A stretch of DNA of 64,000 bases, taken from assembly GCA_947457395.1 (NCBI GenBank), contig CANGVA010000004.1, positions 1 to 64,000 of the forward strand, in the 5' to 3' direction. The notes beneath the pieces were generated by a model, which saw nothing but the letters and a program-made list of their open reading frames with translations, was not told the DNA's origin and made no database searches. The position numbers and the translations under genes are program-made. Positions 20,310 to 29,517 of the stretch are shown in pieces; the first letter of the stretch is position 1; the number at the start of each line of letters is the position of its first letter. The stretch comes from Bacteroidota bacterium (lineage in GTDB: Bacteria; Bacteroidota; Bacteroidia; UKL13-3).

Positions 20310-20918
20310 ATGAAAATAATATGTGTAGGTCGCAATTACAGCGAACATGCTAAGGAATTAGGCAATGCAGTTCCTGTGAATCCGGTTATATTTTGTAAGC
20401 CGGATACTGCGATCATCAAAAATAAAGAGCCGTTTTATATACCAGCATTTAGCAATGATGTGCATCATGAAGTAGAGTTGGTTATAAAAATCAATAAAAC
20501 CGGAAAACAAATACAGGAAAAATTTGCACGTAGCTATTTTAATGAAGTAGGTTTGGGAATTGATTTTACTGCACGCGATGTGCAGCAGCAGCTCAAGGAA
20601 AAGGGATTACCCTGGGAGCTGGCCAAAGGTTTTGACGGTTCTGCTTGCTTAGGAAATTTTATCAATTTGGATGGGTTAGATTTAAATGAAATCAAATTTT
20701 CATTACATAAAAATGGTAATCCAATTCAAATCGGCAAGAGTGGTGATATGATTTTTTCCTTTGAAAAAATTATCAGTTTTGTTTCGCAATATTTTACACT
20801 AAAGGTAGGAGATTTAATTTATACCGGAACACCTGCAGGTGTAAGTAAAGTTAGTATTGGCGATAAGTTAGAAGGATTTCTTGGTGATAAGTTGATGTTG
20901 AGTTGTGAGGTGAAATAG
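20310..20918 (+). CDS. Fumarylacetoacetate hydrolase family protein
   Basis: The 202-residue protein is a single FAA-hydrolase domain. It shows the family signature CVGRNYSEHAKELGN at the start, the metal-binding acids Glu54 and Glu56 (HHEVEL) and Asp85 (GIDFTARD), and GDLIYTGTPAGV near the end. Small members of this family act as acylpyruvases, oxaloacetate decarboxylases or related enzymes, so a general label is safer than a named reaction. It is only 5 nt upstream of the M23 gene and probably in the same transcript. Confidence 0.88.
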   Translation: MKIICVGRNYSEHAKELGNAVPVNPVIFCKPDTAIIKNKEPFYIPAFSNDVHHEVELVIKINKTGKQIQEKFARSYFNEVGLGIDFTARDVQQQLKEKGLPWELAKGFDGSACLGNFINLDGLDLNEIKFSLHKNGNPIQIGKSGDMIFSFEKIISFVSQYFTLKVGDLIYTGTPAGVSKVSIGDKLEGFLGDKLMLSCEVK

Positions 20919-20923
20919 CTACA

Positions 20924-22654
20924 ATGAAGAAGTTCTTTAAACATACTATTAATTACTGCCTGCTATTGCTCACTTGTCCATTTACAACTCATGCACAGCC
21001 TTTCTCTGTTGATTATTTCCGATCACCTATGGACACACCTATTTTCCTTAGTGCACCATTCGGATCGTTACGAGATAATCATTTTCACAGTGGTATGGAT
21101 ATCAGAACCAATGAAAAAACGGGTTTGCCTATTTATGCAATTGCTGATGGTTACGTATCCAGAATTAAATATGCTTCGGTTGGATATGGTAAAGCCATTT
21201 ACATAGATCATCCAAACGGATACACAAGTGTATATGGTCATCTGGAGCAGGCAAACGGATCAATTGCCACCTATATAAAAAGCTACCAGTATGAGCAGGA
21301 GCAATTTGAGTTTGATCATTTCCCGGGCAGAAACAGATTGCCTGTAAAGAAAGGTGATACCATTGGCTGGAGTGGAAATTCCGGTACTTCAACAGGCCCG
21401 CACCTGCATTTTGAAATTAGAGATACACGAACCGAGGAGCCTATGCATCCTCAGTTATTTGGTATACCCGCAGTTGATTTATTCGCACCTGCATTTAAAA
21501 GTGTTCATTTGTACAATCTAAAACCTAACCGACCTGAAATACTCCTTAGTATTGCTGCACAAGGAAATAAATGGTTGCAAACCGATAGCGGATATTTTTA
21601 TACCGATACCTTGGTTGTTCCTGTGCAAACCATAGGAATGGCAGCTGATGCGATTGATTTTATGGATAACAATACGCGTGAATACAGCATATATGGTCTT
21701 GAGTTGAAGATAGACAGTAAGCGCTACTTTGAGTTTAAACTAAACCGTTTTGCTTTTGATGACACACGTTGTGTAAACGTTCACATAGATTATCCGGTTT
21801 ATAAGCAGCAAAATGTGCGCTACCATAAATTATTTTTAGATGATGGTAATGTTATTTCACTTTATCCATTTAAAAGAAATAGGGGCAGATTTGTTTTTAA
21901 AGATACATCACCGCATTTATTTCAGTTAACCTGCAGGGATTTTAATGGCAAGAGCGCAACTGTGTATTTGTATATAAAATCAACCATGCAGGGTCCAGCC
22001 GGCACAGCTCCAAATGGTAGCAACATGGCAGCAATGATATATCCTCGTAAAAGTCAGACCTTTTCAGCACCTGGTTTCAAGGCTGAATTTGCAGCTGCAT
22101 GTTTGTACGATACCTTATACTTACAATATGGTAAACAAATCAGGCAGTCCGGTATGTTATCCGACATACATACATTGCCGCATGAATGGGTACCTTTGCA
22201 TAGAAGTATGGGTATTGCAATCCAAGCCGATTCAGTTTCAGACAAACTCAAGACAAAGTTATTAATCGGAACTTTTAATAAATCCGGAAGTATACGCTCA
22301 GCCGGTGGTGGTTTTGAAAATGGATGGGTAAGCTGCAAAACAAATCAGTTTGGTTCTTTTTTTATATTGGCCGATACCATCTCTCCTGTCATAAAACCCA
22401 TCAATATTGCTGCAGGTATTGTTACTGATAGTCTGAGTATCCGAATAAAGGTGGAGGATGCATTATCAGGTATTTGCTGTTACAAGGGGCTAATCAATGG
22501 ACGATGGGTTTTGTTTGAGTATGATGCTAAAAACGATCTTCTCGAATATTTTTTTGATGAACATACGCCTGAAGCAAAACTTGATATCGATTTAACTGTT
22601 TGGGATAAAAAAGGAAATTCTTCAACCTATAAAACCAGTATTAAAAGAAAATGA
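20924..22654 (+). CDS. Secreted M23 peptidase with C-terminal Ig-like region
   Basis: The 576-residue protein has a signal peptide (about 1-24, ending AQP), an M23 domain at about residues 40-170, and some 400 residues of beta-rich sequence with DTISPVIKPINIA and FDEHTPEAKLDIDLTVWD, which look like Ig-like folds. The zinc ligands are His55/Asp59 (HFHSGMD) and His160/His162 (GPHLHFEIRD). It should act on peptidoglycan in the periplasm or activate other wall enzymes. The start lies 5 nt after the FAA hydrolase and the stop overlaps bcp by 4 nt (ATGA). Confidence 0.87.
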   Translation: MKKFFKHTINYCLLLLTCPFTTHAQPFSVDYFRSPMDTPIFLSAPFGSLRDNHFHSGMDIRTNEKTGLPIYAIADGYVSRIKYASVGYGKAIYIDHPNGYTSVYGHLEQANGSIATYIKSYQYEQEQFEFDHFPGRNRLPVKKGDTIGWSGNSGTSTGPHLHFEIRDTRTEEPMHPQLFGIPAVDLFAPAFKSVHLYNLKPNRPEILLSIAAQGNKWLQTDSGYFYTDTLVVPVQTIGMAADAIDFMDNNTREYSIYGLELKIDSKRYFEFKLNRFAFDDTRCVNVHIDYPVYKQQNVRYHKLFLDDGNVISLYPFKRNRGRFVFKDTSPHLFQLTCRDFNGKSATVYLYIKSTMQGPAGTAPNGSNMAAMIYPRKSQTFSAPGFKAEFAAACLYDTLYLQYGKQIRQSGMLSDIHTLPHEWVPLHRSMGIAIQADSVSDKLKTKLLIGTFNKSGSIRSAGGGFENGWVSCKTNQFGSFFILADTISPVIKPINIAAGIVTDSLSIRIKVEDALSGICCYKGLINGRWVLFEYDAKNDLLEYFFDEHTPEAKLDIDLTVWDKKGNSSTYKTSIKRK

Positions 22655-23100
22655 CAACTTTAGCTCTAGGTAAAAAAGCCCCTGCATTCAAAGGGGTGAA
22701 CCAAAACAATGAAACTGTATCTTTAAAAGATTTTGCCGGTAAGAAGCTGGTCCTTTATTTTTATCCAAAAGACGATACTCCCGGATGTACAGCTGAGGCA
22801 TGCAGTTTAAGAGACCATTACAGCACATTTATTAAAAAAGGATATGCCATATTAGGTGTGAGTCCTGATAGCCCTGCTAAGCATCAAAAATTTATAGCCA
22901 AGTATAATCTGCCTTTTTCCTTGCTGGCCGATGAAGACCATGCCATTGCAGAAGCTTACGGTGTTTGGGCAGAGAAATCAATGTATGGAAGGAAGTATAT
23001 GGGCATTGTTCGCACCACTTTTATAATTGATGAGAACGGCAAGATTGAAAACATCATTGATAAGGTAAATACTGCTGAGCACGCCAGCCAGATAATTTAA
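22651..23100 (+). CDS. bcp: Thioredoxin-dependent thiol peroxidase Bcp
   Basis: Bcp is a peroxiredoxin that reduces hydrogen peroxide and organic hydroperoxides using thioredoxin. The peroxidatic Cys46 sits in DDTPGCTAEACSLRD and Cys51, five residues on, is the likely resolving Cys of the atypical 2-Cys type. At 149 residues it has the usual Bcp size. The ATG overlaps the stop of the M23 gene (ATGA). The 3' end overlaps the converging membrane phosphatase-like gene by 4 nt. Confidence 0.93.
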   Translation: MTTLALGKKAPAFKGVNQNNETVSLKDFAGKKLVLYFYPKDDTPGCTAEACSLRDHYSTFIKKGYAILGVSPDSPAKHQKFIAKYNLPFSLLADEDHAIAEAYGVWAEKSMYGRKYMGIVRTTFIIDENGKIENIIDKVNTAEHASQII

Positions 23101-24557
23101 AATAGCTGTTGATCCGGTATTAGGCTGCATGATGCCCCCAAGTACTGATTGCTTATTACACGAAAACTGTTTACAGGCGAAATACTGTCATACAGTTGTG
23201 TGTATTTTTTATCATAAAAGTAATATGCGTTCAGGTTTTTATACGGCCCGCCTGCTTTCTGATAGGCCTCATACCAGTTTCCTCTGTTAAACTTAGGTAA
23301 ACGCAAACCGTGGTCTCCTTCCAACACAATAATCTTATTTCTATTACTTTTATTTATTCGCCCAACTATTTCTTGAATTACCTTTCTGGTAAAGGTAACT
23401 TGCTGTAAATAGTTCTTCACATAATCAGGGTCTTTTTTACTATGATAATTTTTAGCAGATCTGATGCTGCCATCTGCTTTAAAAATAAATGGGTGGTGAG
23501 GTAATACAAGGTGCAGATAAGTGAAGGTGGGCTGTGATGCAACATCATCAACCTGTAAGGCATTTTCAATCAACTGATATAATTGCCTGCGATGCCTTTG
23601 CGGGGTTAGTGTTTCATAAGCGATATTTATTTGGTTTATGAGACTTTGTGAGAAGTAAAAATGAAAAGCTGAATGTTCAAAGAATTTAAAATGCCGGGTG
23701 GGGTGGTTTTTAAAATCAAAAAGGGAATAATTACGAATGCAATAGCCATTTTTCTCTAGTATGGATAGGAGGGTGTTCTCTTTCATTGCGGCAATCCCCA
23801 AGGGATTATCATCAGGGAATATAACCTTGGTTAATGCTTGAAAGTAATTCATTTGTAGGGTAGAGGCAATTGAAAAGACTGTTTGCGAGTAGTTACTTTT
23901 GCTGCTGTTTGCAATATAAAACCCCTGATTTACTAAAAAACTATCCAATGCTGTGTTGTCAAATTGGAAATGACTTTTCATGCCTTTCGTACTCATATGT
24001 TCATCCAGAACAATGAAGTAAATATCAGGAAGCGAATCAGTGGATACCTTACGGGTTATTTGCACTTCATTAGCCGAATCATAACTTACAGGCGGTTTTC
24101 TATTTATTTCCATGTACACAATCTTGCCGGCATCAATCAGTATAAAAATTAAGAACAACAGATTTAAATACGATGCAAGTTTTTGCAATTGTACTTCCTG
24201 TTTTCTTTTAATATAAATGATAAACGCACCGAAGATGAGCGCAACAATGCCTAGCATATAAACAGATGAAAAGCGTAGATGCGTAAGTTTGATAAATATA
24301 CTATGGTTAAAATTAAAATACATCACCAGCCATATTGCCAGGCACAGGGCAACCGAGGCCTTTAACGATGAAAGTAATATACGGGTTAGTATTATCTGAC
24401 TTATCCCTGTTATTGTGAGTGCCATAATAAAATAAATGGCTACAATCGGTGTTTTCAGCCAATCAAGGTAAAGGCTGAACCCATGTATAAAGAAAAACGC
24501 AATAAAAAGCCAGTGTGCTAGCCAGTATTTAGATAAGTATGCCAGCAGCTTCCTCAT
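23097..24557 (-). CDS. Membrane protein with alkaline-phosphatase-superfamily domain
   Basis: The 486-residue protein has about five N-terminal membrane helices (residues 1-165) and a periplasmic domain of the alkaline phosphatase/sulfatase superfamily. The metal-binding signs are DIYFIVLDEHMS at the start of the domain and LEGDHGLRLP near the end, with LVLPHHPF between. The usual Ser/Thr nucleophile is not obvious; NSSKSNYSQTVFS is the best candidate stretch. Relatives transfer phosphate-linked groups to lipids or glycans, but the reaction is unknown. The start overlaps the stop of the methyltransferase gene (ATGA), so it is the third gene of a tight cassette. Confidence 0.7.
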   Translation of the reverse strand: MRKLLAYLSKYWLAHWLFIAFFFIHGFSLYLDWLKTPIVAIYFIMALTITGISQIILTRILLSSLKASVALCLAIWLVMYFNFNHSIFIKLTHLRFSSVYMLGIVALIFGAFIIYIKRKQEVQLQKLASYLNLLFLIFILIDAGKIVYMEINRKPPVSYDSANEVQITRKVSTDSLPDIYFIVLDEHMSTKGMKSHFQFDNTALDSFLVNQGFYIANSSKSNYSQTVFSIASTLQMNYFQALTKVIFPDDNPLGIAAMKENTLLSILEKNGYCIRNYSLFDFKNHPTRHFKFFEHSAFHFYFSQSLINQINIAYETLTPQRHRRQLYQLIENALQVDDVASQPTFTYLHLVLPHHPFIFKADGSIRSAKNYHSKKDPDYVKNYLQQVTFTRKVIQEIVGRINKSNRNKIIVLEGDHGLRLPKFNRGNWYEAYQKAGGPYKNLNAYYFYDKKYTQLYDSISPVNSFRVISNQYLGASCSLIPDQQLF

Positions 24558-25918
24558 TTTTTTCTGAGTAAATAAAGTATGCGGCCATTTTGCAGTATAT
24601 GCTGCTGCATGATATCAAAAAGCTGCTTAGCCTCGGTTTCAAAATTTGCTTGTGTATAGCTGGTAAATATATCTTTCCGATTTTTCAGCATAAGCTGCAC
24701 ATTGCTGTCGGATTTAGGTACAAACTCCGTTATGGCATAATTACCCAGTGCTGCCATTGATTGTAAAAAAGCGGAAATGGGAAGATTTTTAGCAATGCAA
24801 AGATGGTGAATAAGGGCAACTGCCACTACCAGATCACTTTTAGCGCGTGTAAAAAATGATGCTCTCTCTTTTAGCAGTAAGCCTTCATTAGGTGTTGGGC
24901 TACTCAAATCCTGTATACAGGGATAGATATGTCTTTCATTATTTTTACAAATATGCGCATACAGCTCATCAACTGCAGAAGCAGAGCTATCCGCAGCAAT
25001 TACCTGTATCTGTTGTGCAGCAAGCATCCTGGTAAAATGCCCTGTATTGCAGCCCATATCTACTGCTGATTTAACAGATATTTCTTTTAGGAATCGGCTA
25101 ATTATGGATGTTTTTTCTTTAAGGTAATCTTCCGATGTCCAGAGTGATTGATAATACAAATCCCAATCGAAATTTATAAAGCGAGGTTCAAGTTTTTTGA
25201 TACAGGTTTTTAAACTATCAATTATTGCTGATAGCTTTTTCTGCCTGAGGGTGGGTGTTTGCTGATGTGTTTTTGCACTCCCTTTAAATGATGCCTGCAC
25301 AAACACATGCATTAGTACATGCACATTAAATCTTGCAGTAAACGGAAGCAAGCGGCTTAACTGTTTCATGGAAATACCATTTGGATATTGCTGAAATAGC
25401 TTTCCGGCATCGGCATAATTATAATGCATCAGCAAAAGTGGCGCGAGAAAACACTCACAAAACTGACGATAGGCAATCCATGGACTATTTTTTTCGTAAC
25501 GTGTAAAAGATCCGGTGTCTATCCAAATCATTTTGCCATCATGCATTTGCATATTAAGCGGTGTGGCATCTTTCAATATCATTTCATGTTGCAAAGATAT
25601 TTCCAGTATTTCCAACAAACGGAGTGCGGCATCTTTCCACTGATGAAATGACCATTCATGCGGATAGGTTATGATATGCAGTTGCTCTGGTAATATAGTA
25701 GTGGCATGTGTATTTGAATCAAATACAGGAGTGCTTATCTCGTGATGTGTAAGCAGCAATTGCTGTTTTGTGAGAACATCATAAAGGCCTGATTGATGAA
25801 GCAATCGAAAATTAGCCAGGTAGGAGTTATTAATTTGTCTGTATACAAGACTACCCGCTTTAAAAACTACTGTATCGGGATCTTTATATGATGCTACTAT
25901 ACGTTCAGGTTGATTCAT
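24554..25918 (-). CDS. Kinase-like/SAM-methyltransferase two-domain protein
   Basis: The 454-residue protein has two parts. Residues about 75-210 show a degenerate protein-kinase-like core: Asp117 and Asn122 in LKDATPLNMQMHDGK, then IWIDTGSF with Asp134 in place of DFG. Residues about 280-450 form a class I methyltransferase with motif I AVDMGCNTGHF and a motif II acid in IAADSS. No membrane segment is seen. The same architecture is known in NoeA-like methyltransferases, whose substrate is unclear. The gene overlaps both neighbours by 4 nt (ATGA at 25915-25918 and 24554-24557), so the three are very likely translated together. Confidence 0.72.
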   Translation of the reverse strand: MNQPERIVASYKDPDTVVFKAGSLVYRQINNSYLANFRLLHQSGLYDVLTKQQLLLTHHEISTPVFDSNTHATTILPEQLHIITYPHEWSFHQWKDAALRLLEILEISLQHEMILKDATPLNMQMHDGKMIWIDTGSFTRYEKNSPWIAYRQFCECFLAPLLLMHYNYADAGKLFQQYPNGISMKQLSRLLPFTARFNVHVLMHVFVQASFKGSAKTHQQTPTLRQKKLSAIIDSLKTCIKKLEPRFINFDWDLYYQSLWTSEDYLKEKTSIISRFLKEISVKSAVDMGCNTGHFTRMLAAQQIQVIAADSSASAVDELYAHICKNNERHIYPCIQDLSSPTPNEGLLLKERASFFTRAKSDLVVAVALIHHLCIAKNLPISAFLQSMAALGNYAITEFVPKSDSNVQLMLKNRKDIFTSYTQANFETEAKQLFDIMQQHILQNGRILYLLRKK

Positions 25919-26073
25919 GATTTTTTTCTGAACAGATTAAAGAACTTACCTGCATAATATCTTGCCTGCAACCATGCGCTTTTAAAGAAGAAAATAACAG
26001 CCAACACAGATCCAATGATGATCTGTATAAGGTATCCGGAGCTTCCGGGGTCTATATAAAGCCAAACTTGCAT
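25915..26073 (-). CDS. Small single-helix membrane protein with IDPGSSG motif
   Basis: The 52-residue protein starts MQVWLYIDPGSSGYLIQI, continues as one membrane helix (about residues 17-35) and ends in a basic tail (KFFNLFRKKS). Short proteins with an IDPGSGS-type segment occur beside glycan and lipid modification genes in many bacteria, but no function is known to me. A longer frame to 26106 lacks likeness, so the ATG at 26073 is used. The stop overlaps the methyltransferase start (ATGA). It is the first gene of the cassette. Confidence 0.6.
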   Translation of the reverse strand: MQVWLYIDPGSSGYLIQIIIGSVLAVIFFFKSAWLQARYYAGKFFNLFRKKS

Positions 26074-26133
26074 GCGGCAATTAAATAATGTGGCTAAAAT
26101 AAGCATATATCGAGGTATTTTTCAAAACTCTTA

Positions 26134-26141
26134 TACTTTTG
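26134..26141 (+). promoter_or_regulatory. -7 box of the DUF3817 gene
   Basis: TACTTTTG matches TAnnTTTG exactly and lies 26 nt before the ATG at 26168. No good -33 element is visible at the normal distance. Confidence 0.45.
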
Positions 26142-26167
26142 CGCCTTTATCTCATTATTCATTAACT

Positions 26168-26446
26168 ATGATTAATCGCTTCAGAGTTACTGCTGTATTG
26201 GAAGGCTGGTCGTTCATCATTTTATTGTTCATAGCCATGCCCGTTAAATATCTTTTAGGATGGCCATATCTGGTTAAATATATTGGCTGGGCTCATGGTA
26301 TATTGTTTGTTGCTTATTCTTTTTTATGGCTTCAATGTGTGATACAGTATAAATGGAAGTTCAAATTTGCAGCTTGGGCAATGCTGGCTTCCTTTATTCC
26401 CTTTGGCACTTTTATTTTAGATAAACAGTTAAAGCAGCAGGGCTAA
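26168..26446 (+). CDS. DUF3817 membrane protein
   Basis: The 92-residue protein has the typical DUF3817 layout: FRVTAVLEGWSFIILLF in helix 1, then KYLLGWP, YIGWAHGILFVAY in helix 2, and a third helix ending LASFIPFGTF. The conserved Glu in LEG and His in WAHG are present. It resides in the inner membrane; its role is unknown. The frame is open upstream to 26072, but the family start and a TACTTTTG box fit the ATG at 26168. It converges with the phospholipase D gene, leaving 1 nt between the stops. Confidence 0.85.
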   Translation: MINRFRVTAVLEGWSFIILLFIAMPVKYLLGWPYLVKYIGWAHGILFVAYSFLWLQCVIQYKWKFKFAAWAMLASFIPFGTFILDKQLKQQG

Positions 26447-26447
26447 T

Positions 26448-27584
26448 TCATTCACGTTTCATCAATAGAAACATCATTTTAAATGAAGTCCGGATCAGCT
26501 GATAACTCAGCCAGTCGAGCAGCAAACCCCACAGGCTAGTTTGTTTATATTTTTCACCGGTAATTTCTTCGCATCCTTCCGCAATAATATGATTGATTTT
26601 GCTGTGAACCGTAGATGCAAATTCTTTATCTGCTATTTCAGCATTGAGTTCTATGCTCCCGTAGTCGCTCAAGAAGTTGATGTTATATGAACCTATGTTA
26701 ACCCATTCCCCATCAACCAATGCAATTTTTCCGTGTAGAACGGAAGGTTTCCACTCATAAATTTTAATGCCGTTTCTGATGAGCCAGCCATATAAATAAT
26801 TGCTTGCCCGCTTTACCGACTGCACATCAGAGACTCCTCCAAGTAGCACCGTAATGCCAACCCCTCTTTTTCGTGCATTTTTAAGCAATCTTCTGATACG
26901 TATACCTGGTAAAAAGTAGCTGGCAACCAAAATTATTTCTTCATCTGCCCGCCTGATGGCTTGTCGGTAGGCTGCTGAAATTTCAATTTTTCTTCGTAGC
27001 CAGTCATTTTGCAAGATACGCGCCTGCATGCCGCTATTCACAAATTCTGTCAGTTGTGGTATACGTATATTGTTTTTTTGCCAAACACCTTTGCATACTG
27101 CTGCAATATCATGAACACATGGGCCTTTTATTTCAACTGCAAAATCAAGCCAAGGGATATTTGCTAAATCTCCTCTGTATTTGTTGGCAATATTGATACC
27201 ACCTATGAGTGCGGTTTGTTCATCAAACAAAGCTATTTTATGGTGCAACCTTAGCCCAATATGAAAACCTTTGGCAGTAAATAGTGGCGAGAATTTTTTA
27301 AATTGAATTCCTGCCTGCTTCATTTCTGTTATGGTTTTTTCACTTAAATCTCCGGATCCAAAAGCATCTACTACTACCTGAATGGCTACACCTCTATTTG
27401 CGGCTGCGCAAAGCAATCTGGTTACTTCTGCACCGGTTTCATCATCATCATAAATATATACTTGAAGGTGTATGGATTGTTTTGCTGCTTGAATATAGTT
27501 ACAAAGGGTGCCAAAGTATTCATTACCGCTTTGCAGCAGGCGTATACCATGACCTGGTTTTAATATATTTTTATTTTGAAGCAA
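26448..27584 (-). CDS. Phospholipase D family / cardiolipin synthase-like protein
   Basis: The 378-residue protein has two HKD motifs: HHKIALFD followed by GGINI (His114, Lys116, Asp121) and LHGKIALVD followed by IGSYN (about residue 285). This is the arrangement of bacterial cardiolipin synthases and related phosphatidyltransferases. It lacks the two N-terminal membrane helices of ClsA, so it resembles ClsB-type enzymes. A C-terminal amphipathic stretch (WLSYQLIRTSFKMMFLLM) may bind the membrane. The start is a TTG at 27584, 3 nt after the stop of the metallopeptidase gene, so the two are co-transcribed. Confidence 0.82.
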   Translation of the reverse strand: MLQNKNILKPGHGIRLLQSGNEYFGTLCNYIQAAKQSIHLQVYIYDDDETGAEVTRLLCAAANRGVAIQVVVDAFGSGDLSEKTITEMKQAGIQFKKFSPLFTAKGFHIGLRLHHKIALFDEQTALIGGINIANKYRGDLANIPWLDFAVEIKGPCVHDIAAVCKGVWQKNNIRIPQLTEFVNSGMQARILQNDWLRRKIEISAAYRQAIRRADEEIILVASYFLPGIRIRRLLKNARKRGVGITVLLGGVSDVQSVKRASNYLYGWLIRNGIKIYEWKPSVLHGKIALVDGEWVNIGSYNINFLSDYGSIELNAEIADKEFASTVHSKINHIIAEGCEEITGEKYKQTSLWGLLLDWLSYQLIRTSFKMMFLLMKRE

Positions 27585-27587
27585 GTA

Positions 27588-29351
27588 TTAAAACCTTACC
27601 ACTTTAACTGTTTGTGTGCTATTGTGTTGTTGGAGTTCAATAACGTAAACGCCATGCTTGAATCCATCAGGATGTATAGTCATACTGCTTGTTGCACTTT
27701 GCTGATACATAATTTTTCCGGTTATATCATAAATTGTGCATAGCATTGGTTCCTTATTTTCTGATTCAATTGTTAGTGCGCTTTCACCTACAGCAAAACC
27801 CGCAGTATTGGTTAGGCTAAACCTGCCCTGTAGGGGCTCATTAACCATACCGGTATTAAACTTACCCAATTCGCGGTTCACAAAAAACTTTCCTATTTTC
27901 CAGTAATTAAATTTGTTGAACAGCACACTATCTGCCTCCATAAATAGTTGCGCTGCTTGTGCCATAGTTGTGTTCGGTGTATAGGCATGCATGGAAGCGA
28001 TTAATAATTTAAGCAATGTTTCACGGTCCAGTTCTTCGGCAATATCCAGGATGCAGGATGACCATATTTCTGAATCTGTATAGAAGTTATTGGTGGTATC
28101 ACTGTATTTTTTACTGCTGTTTGCGTTTCGTCCGGACCAGAAAGGGAATTGCCCGGCCACAACAGGGTTTGGCCCATCCCAGTTAAATATAAAACGCCAG
28201 TTATGTGGAGCATATATTCTTGAATAAATTGCTGCCATCACATCACAATTGGCTTCTTCAAGGGCTCTTCTTTGTATACTTACCACTCCGGAAGGTGCAA
28301 TGGTATGTGATATAGCGTGCGTATATTCGTGAATAATAACATCTGCATCTTCTGCATCCGGGATGCCACCTAAGCCAAATGTAAGAAATGTATCCGGAGT
28401 AAAATTAAATGCCGATAAGTCAGCAAAACTTCCATGCGCATCTACTTTAATGGCATAGGGTACCAGGTTATCTAAGCCAATAGATTCAAGATAGGTTTGC
28501 AGGTTGCTGATATGGTATAATGCCATTACCTCTTTAAATTCATTAGCTTTTCGTGTAAAATTAAATGAAGGCGTTGCACTTGTTGCTCTACCATAATAAG
28601 GCGCAAACAAATCAACTACACGGGCATATTTATTTTCCAGATAAAAGGTATCATTTAGCAACGTAGCAGGAAAAGTTACATCTACCCGTTTATTATTGAT
28701 TGCTGCGTAATCGCTATCATTATGATGCAGTATGCCTCCTTGCCCATAGGTGAGTGATGAGGGGGTAATCGGATCGGGTCTGAAAACTTTTCCGTTTACT
28801 AGGGTGTCATCTGAAGCAAAATATAAACGTTGATCGGTTTTTAGAATCAATAAGCCGTGTTTATCAAGATAGCTTTTGTAATGGTTATCTTGCTTTTCAT
28901 ATATCAGCTCCGGTAATCCATTAACGGGCAGGAGCAAAGGCACTGCATCAGTTCTTGCAGGTATTGGTATTTGATGCCAATTACTTACATCTGTAAGGTG
29001 GTTAAAGATAGACATAATGTAGCCTTGCTGATTCAGGTTTACTCCGATATAACTGTTACAGACCTTTAGATCATTTACATATTGCTCAAAATACAGGTGT
29101 GTACCTATTATACTTTTGCTGCGATATGCAAGTTTGCAGCTTGCCAAGCTGTTATTCATTTGCGGTAAATCCTTAAGGATGGATACATTAAATGCACCGT
29201 TGTTTAACTCATTGGTGCTTGTTGTAAGTTGGTTTAAGCGCACAGCAGGTTTTTGTAACTGTTGCTGTAATGCACCATATAAACCATGTTCAGGTTGCTG
29301 GGCTAGTAATATAAGTGGGAACAAGCATGCAATGAATAATAGCTTCTTCAT
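27588..29351 (-). CDS. Secreted M4/M36-like metallopeptidase with T9SS sorting domain
   Basis: The 587-residue protein has a signal peptide (1-18), an FTP-like propeptide (about 40-200), a gluzincin catalytic domain and a C-terminal type A sorting domain (last 75 residues, with ITGKIMYQQ and HGVYVIELQ). The zinc site is His341-Glu342-His345 (HEYTH) with Glu366 in EEANCD as third ligand, the ExxxD form seen in the M4/M36 group. It should be exported by type IX secretion as a zymogen and matured outside the cell. It heads a two-gene unit with the phospholipase D gene. Confidence 0.83.
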   Translation of the reverse strand: MKKLLFIACLFPLILLAQQPEHGLYGALQQQLQKPAVRLNQLTTSTNELNNGAFNVSILKDLPQMNNSLASCKLAYRSKSIIGTHLYFEQYVNDLKVCNSYIGVNLNQQGYIMSIFNHLTDVSNWHQIPIPARTDAVPLLLPVNGLPELIYEKQDNHYKSYLDKHGLLILKTDQRLYFASDDTLVNGKVFRPDPITPSSLTYGQGGILHHNDSDYAAINNKRVDVTFPATLLNDTFYLENKYARVVDLFAPYYGRATSATPSFNFTRKANEFKEVMALYHISNLQTYLESIGLDNLVPYAIKVDAHGSFADLSAFNFTPDTFLTFGLGGIPDAEDADVIIHEYTHAISHTIAPSGVVSIQRRALEEANCDVMAAIYSRIYAPHNWRFIFNWDGPNPVVAGQFPFWSGRNANSSKKYSDTTNNFYTDSEIWSSCILDIAEELDRETLLKLLIASMHAYTPNTTMAQAAQLFMEADSVLFNKFNYWKIGKFFVNRELGKFNTGMVNEPLQGRFSLTNTAGFAVGESALTIESENKEPMLCTIYDITGKIMYQQSATSSMTIHPDGFKHGVYVIELQQHNSTQTVKVVRF

Positions 29352-29517
29352 GGGTACAAATTCTTGGTATTGAATTGAAATAGATGAGATTCAAATATCC
29401 GTTTTTGTTGTAACCTATACAAGTTTACAGATGGTATTTGCCAGTGTTTGCTCATATTTTACAATTAGAAAGCAATGCCTTTATTTATTTAAATGCAAAT
29501 GATTGATGTTGAGTTGG

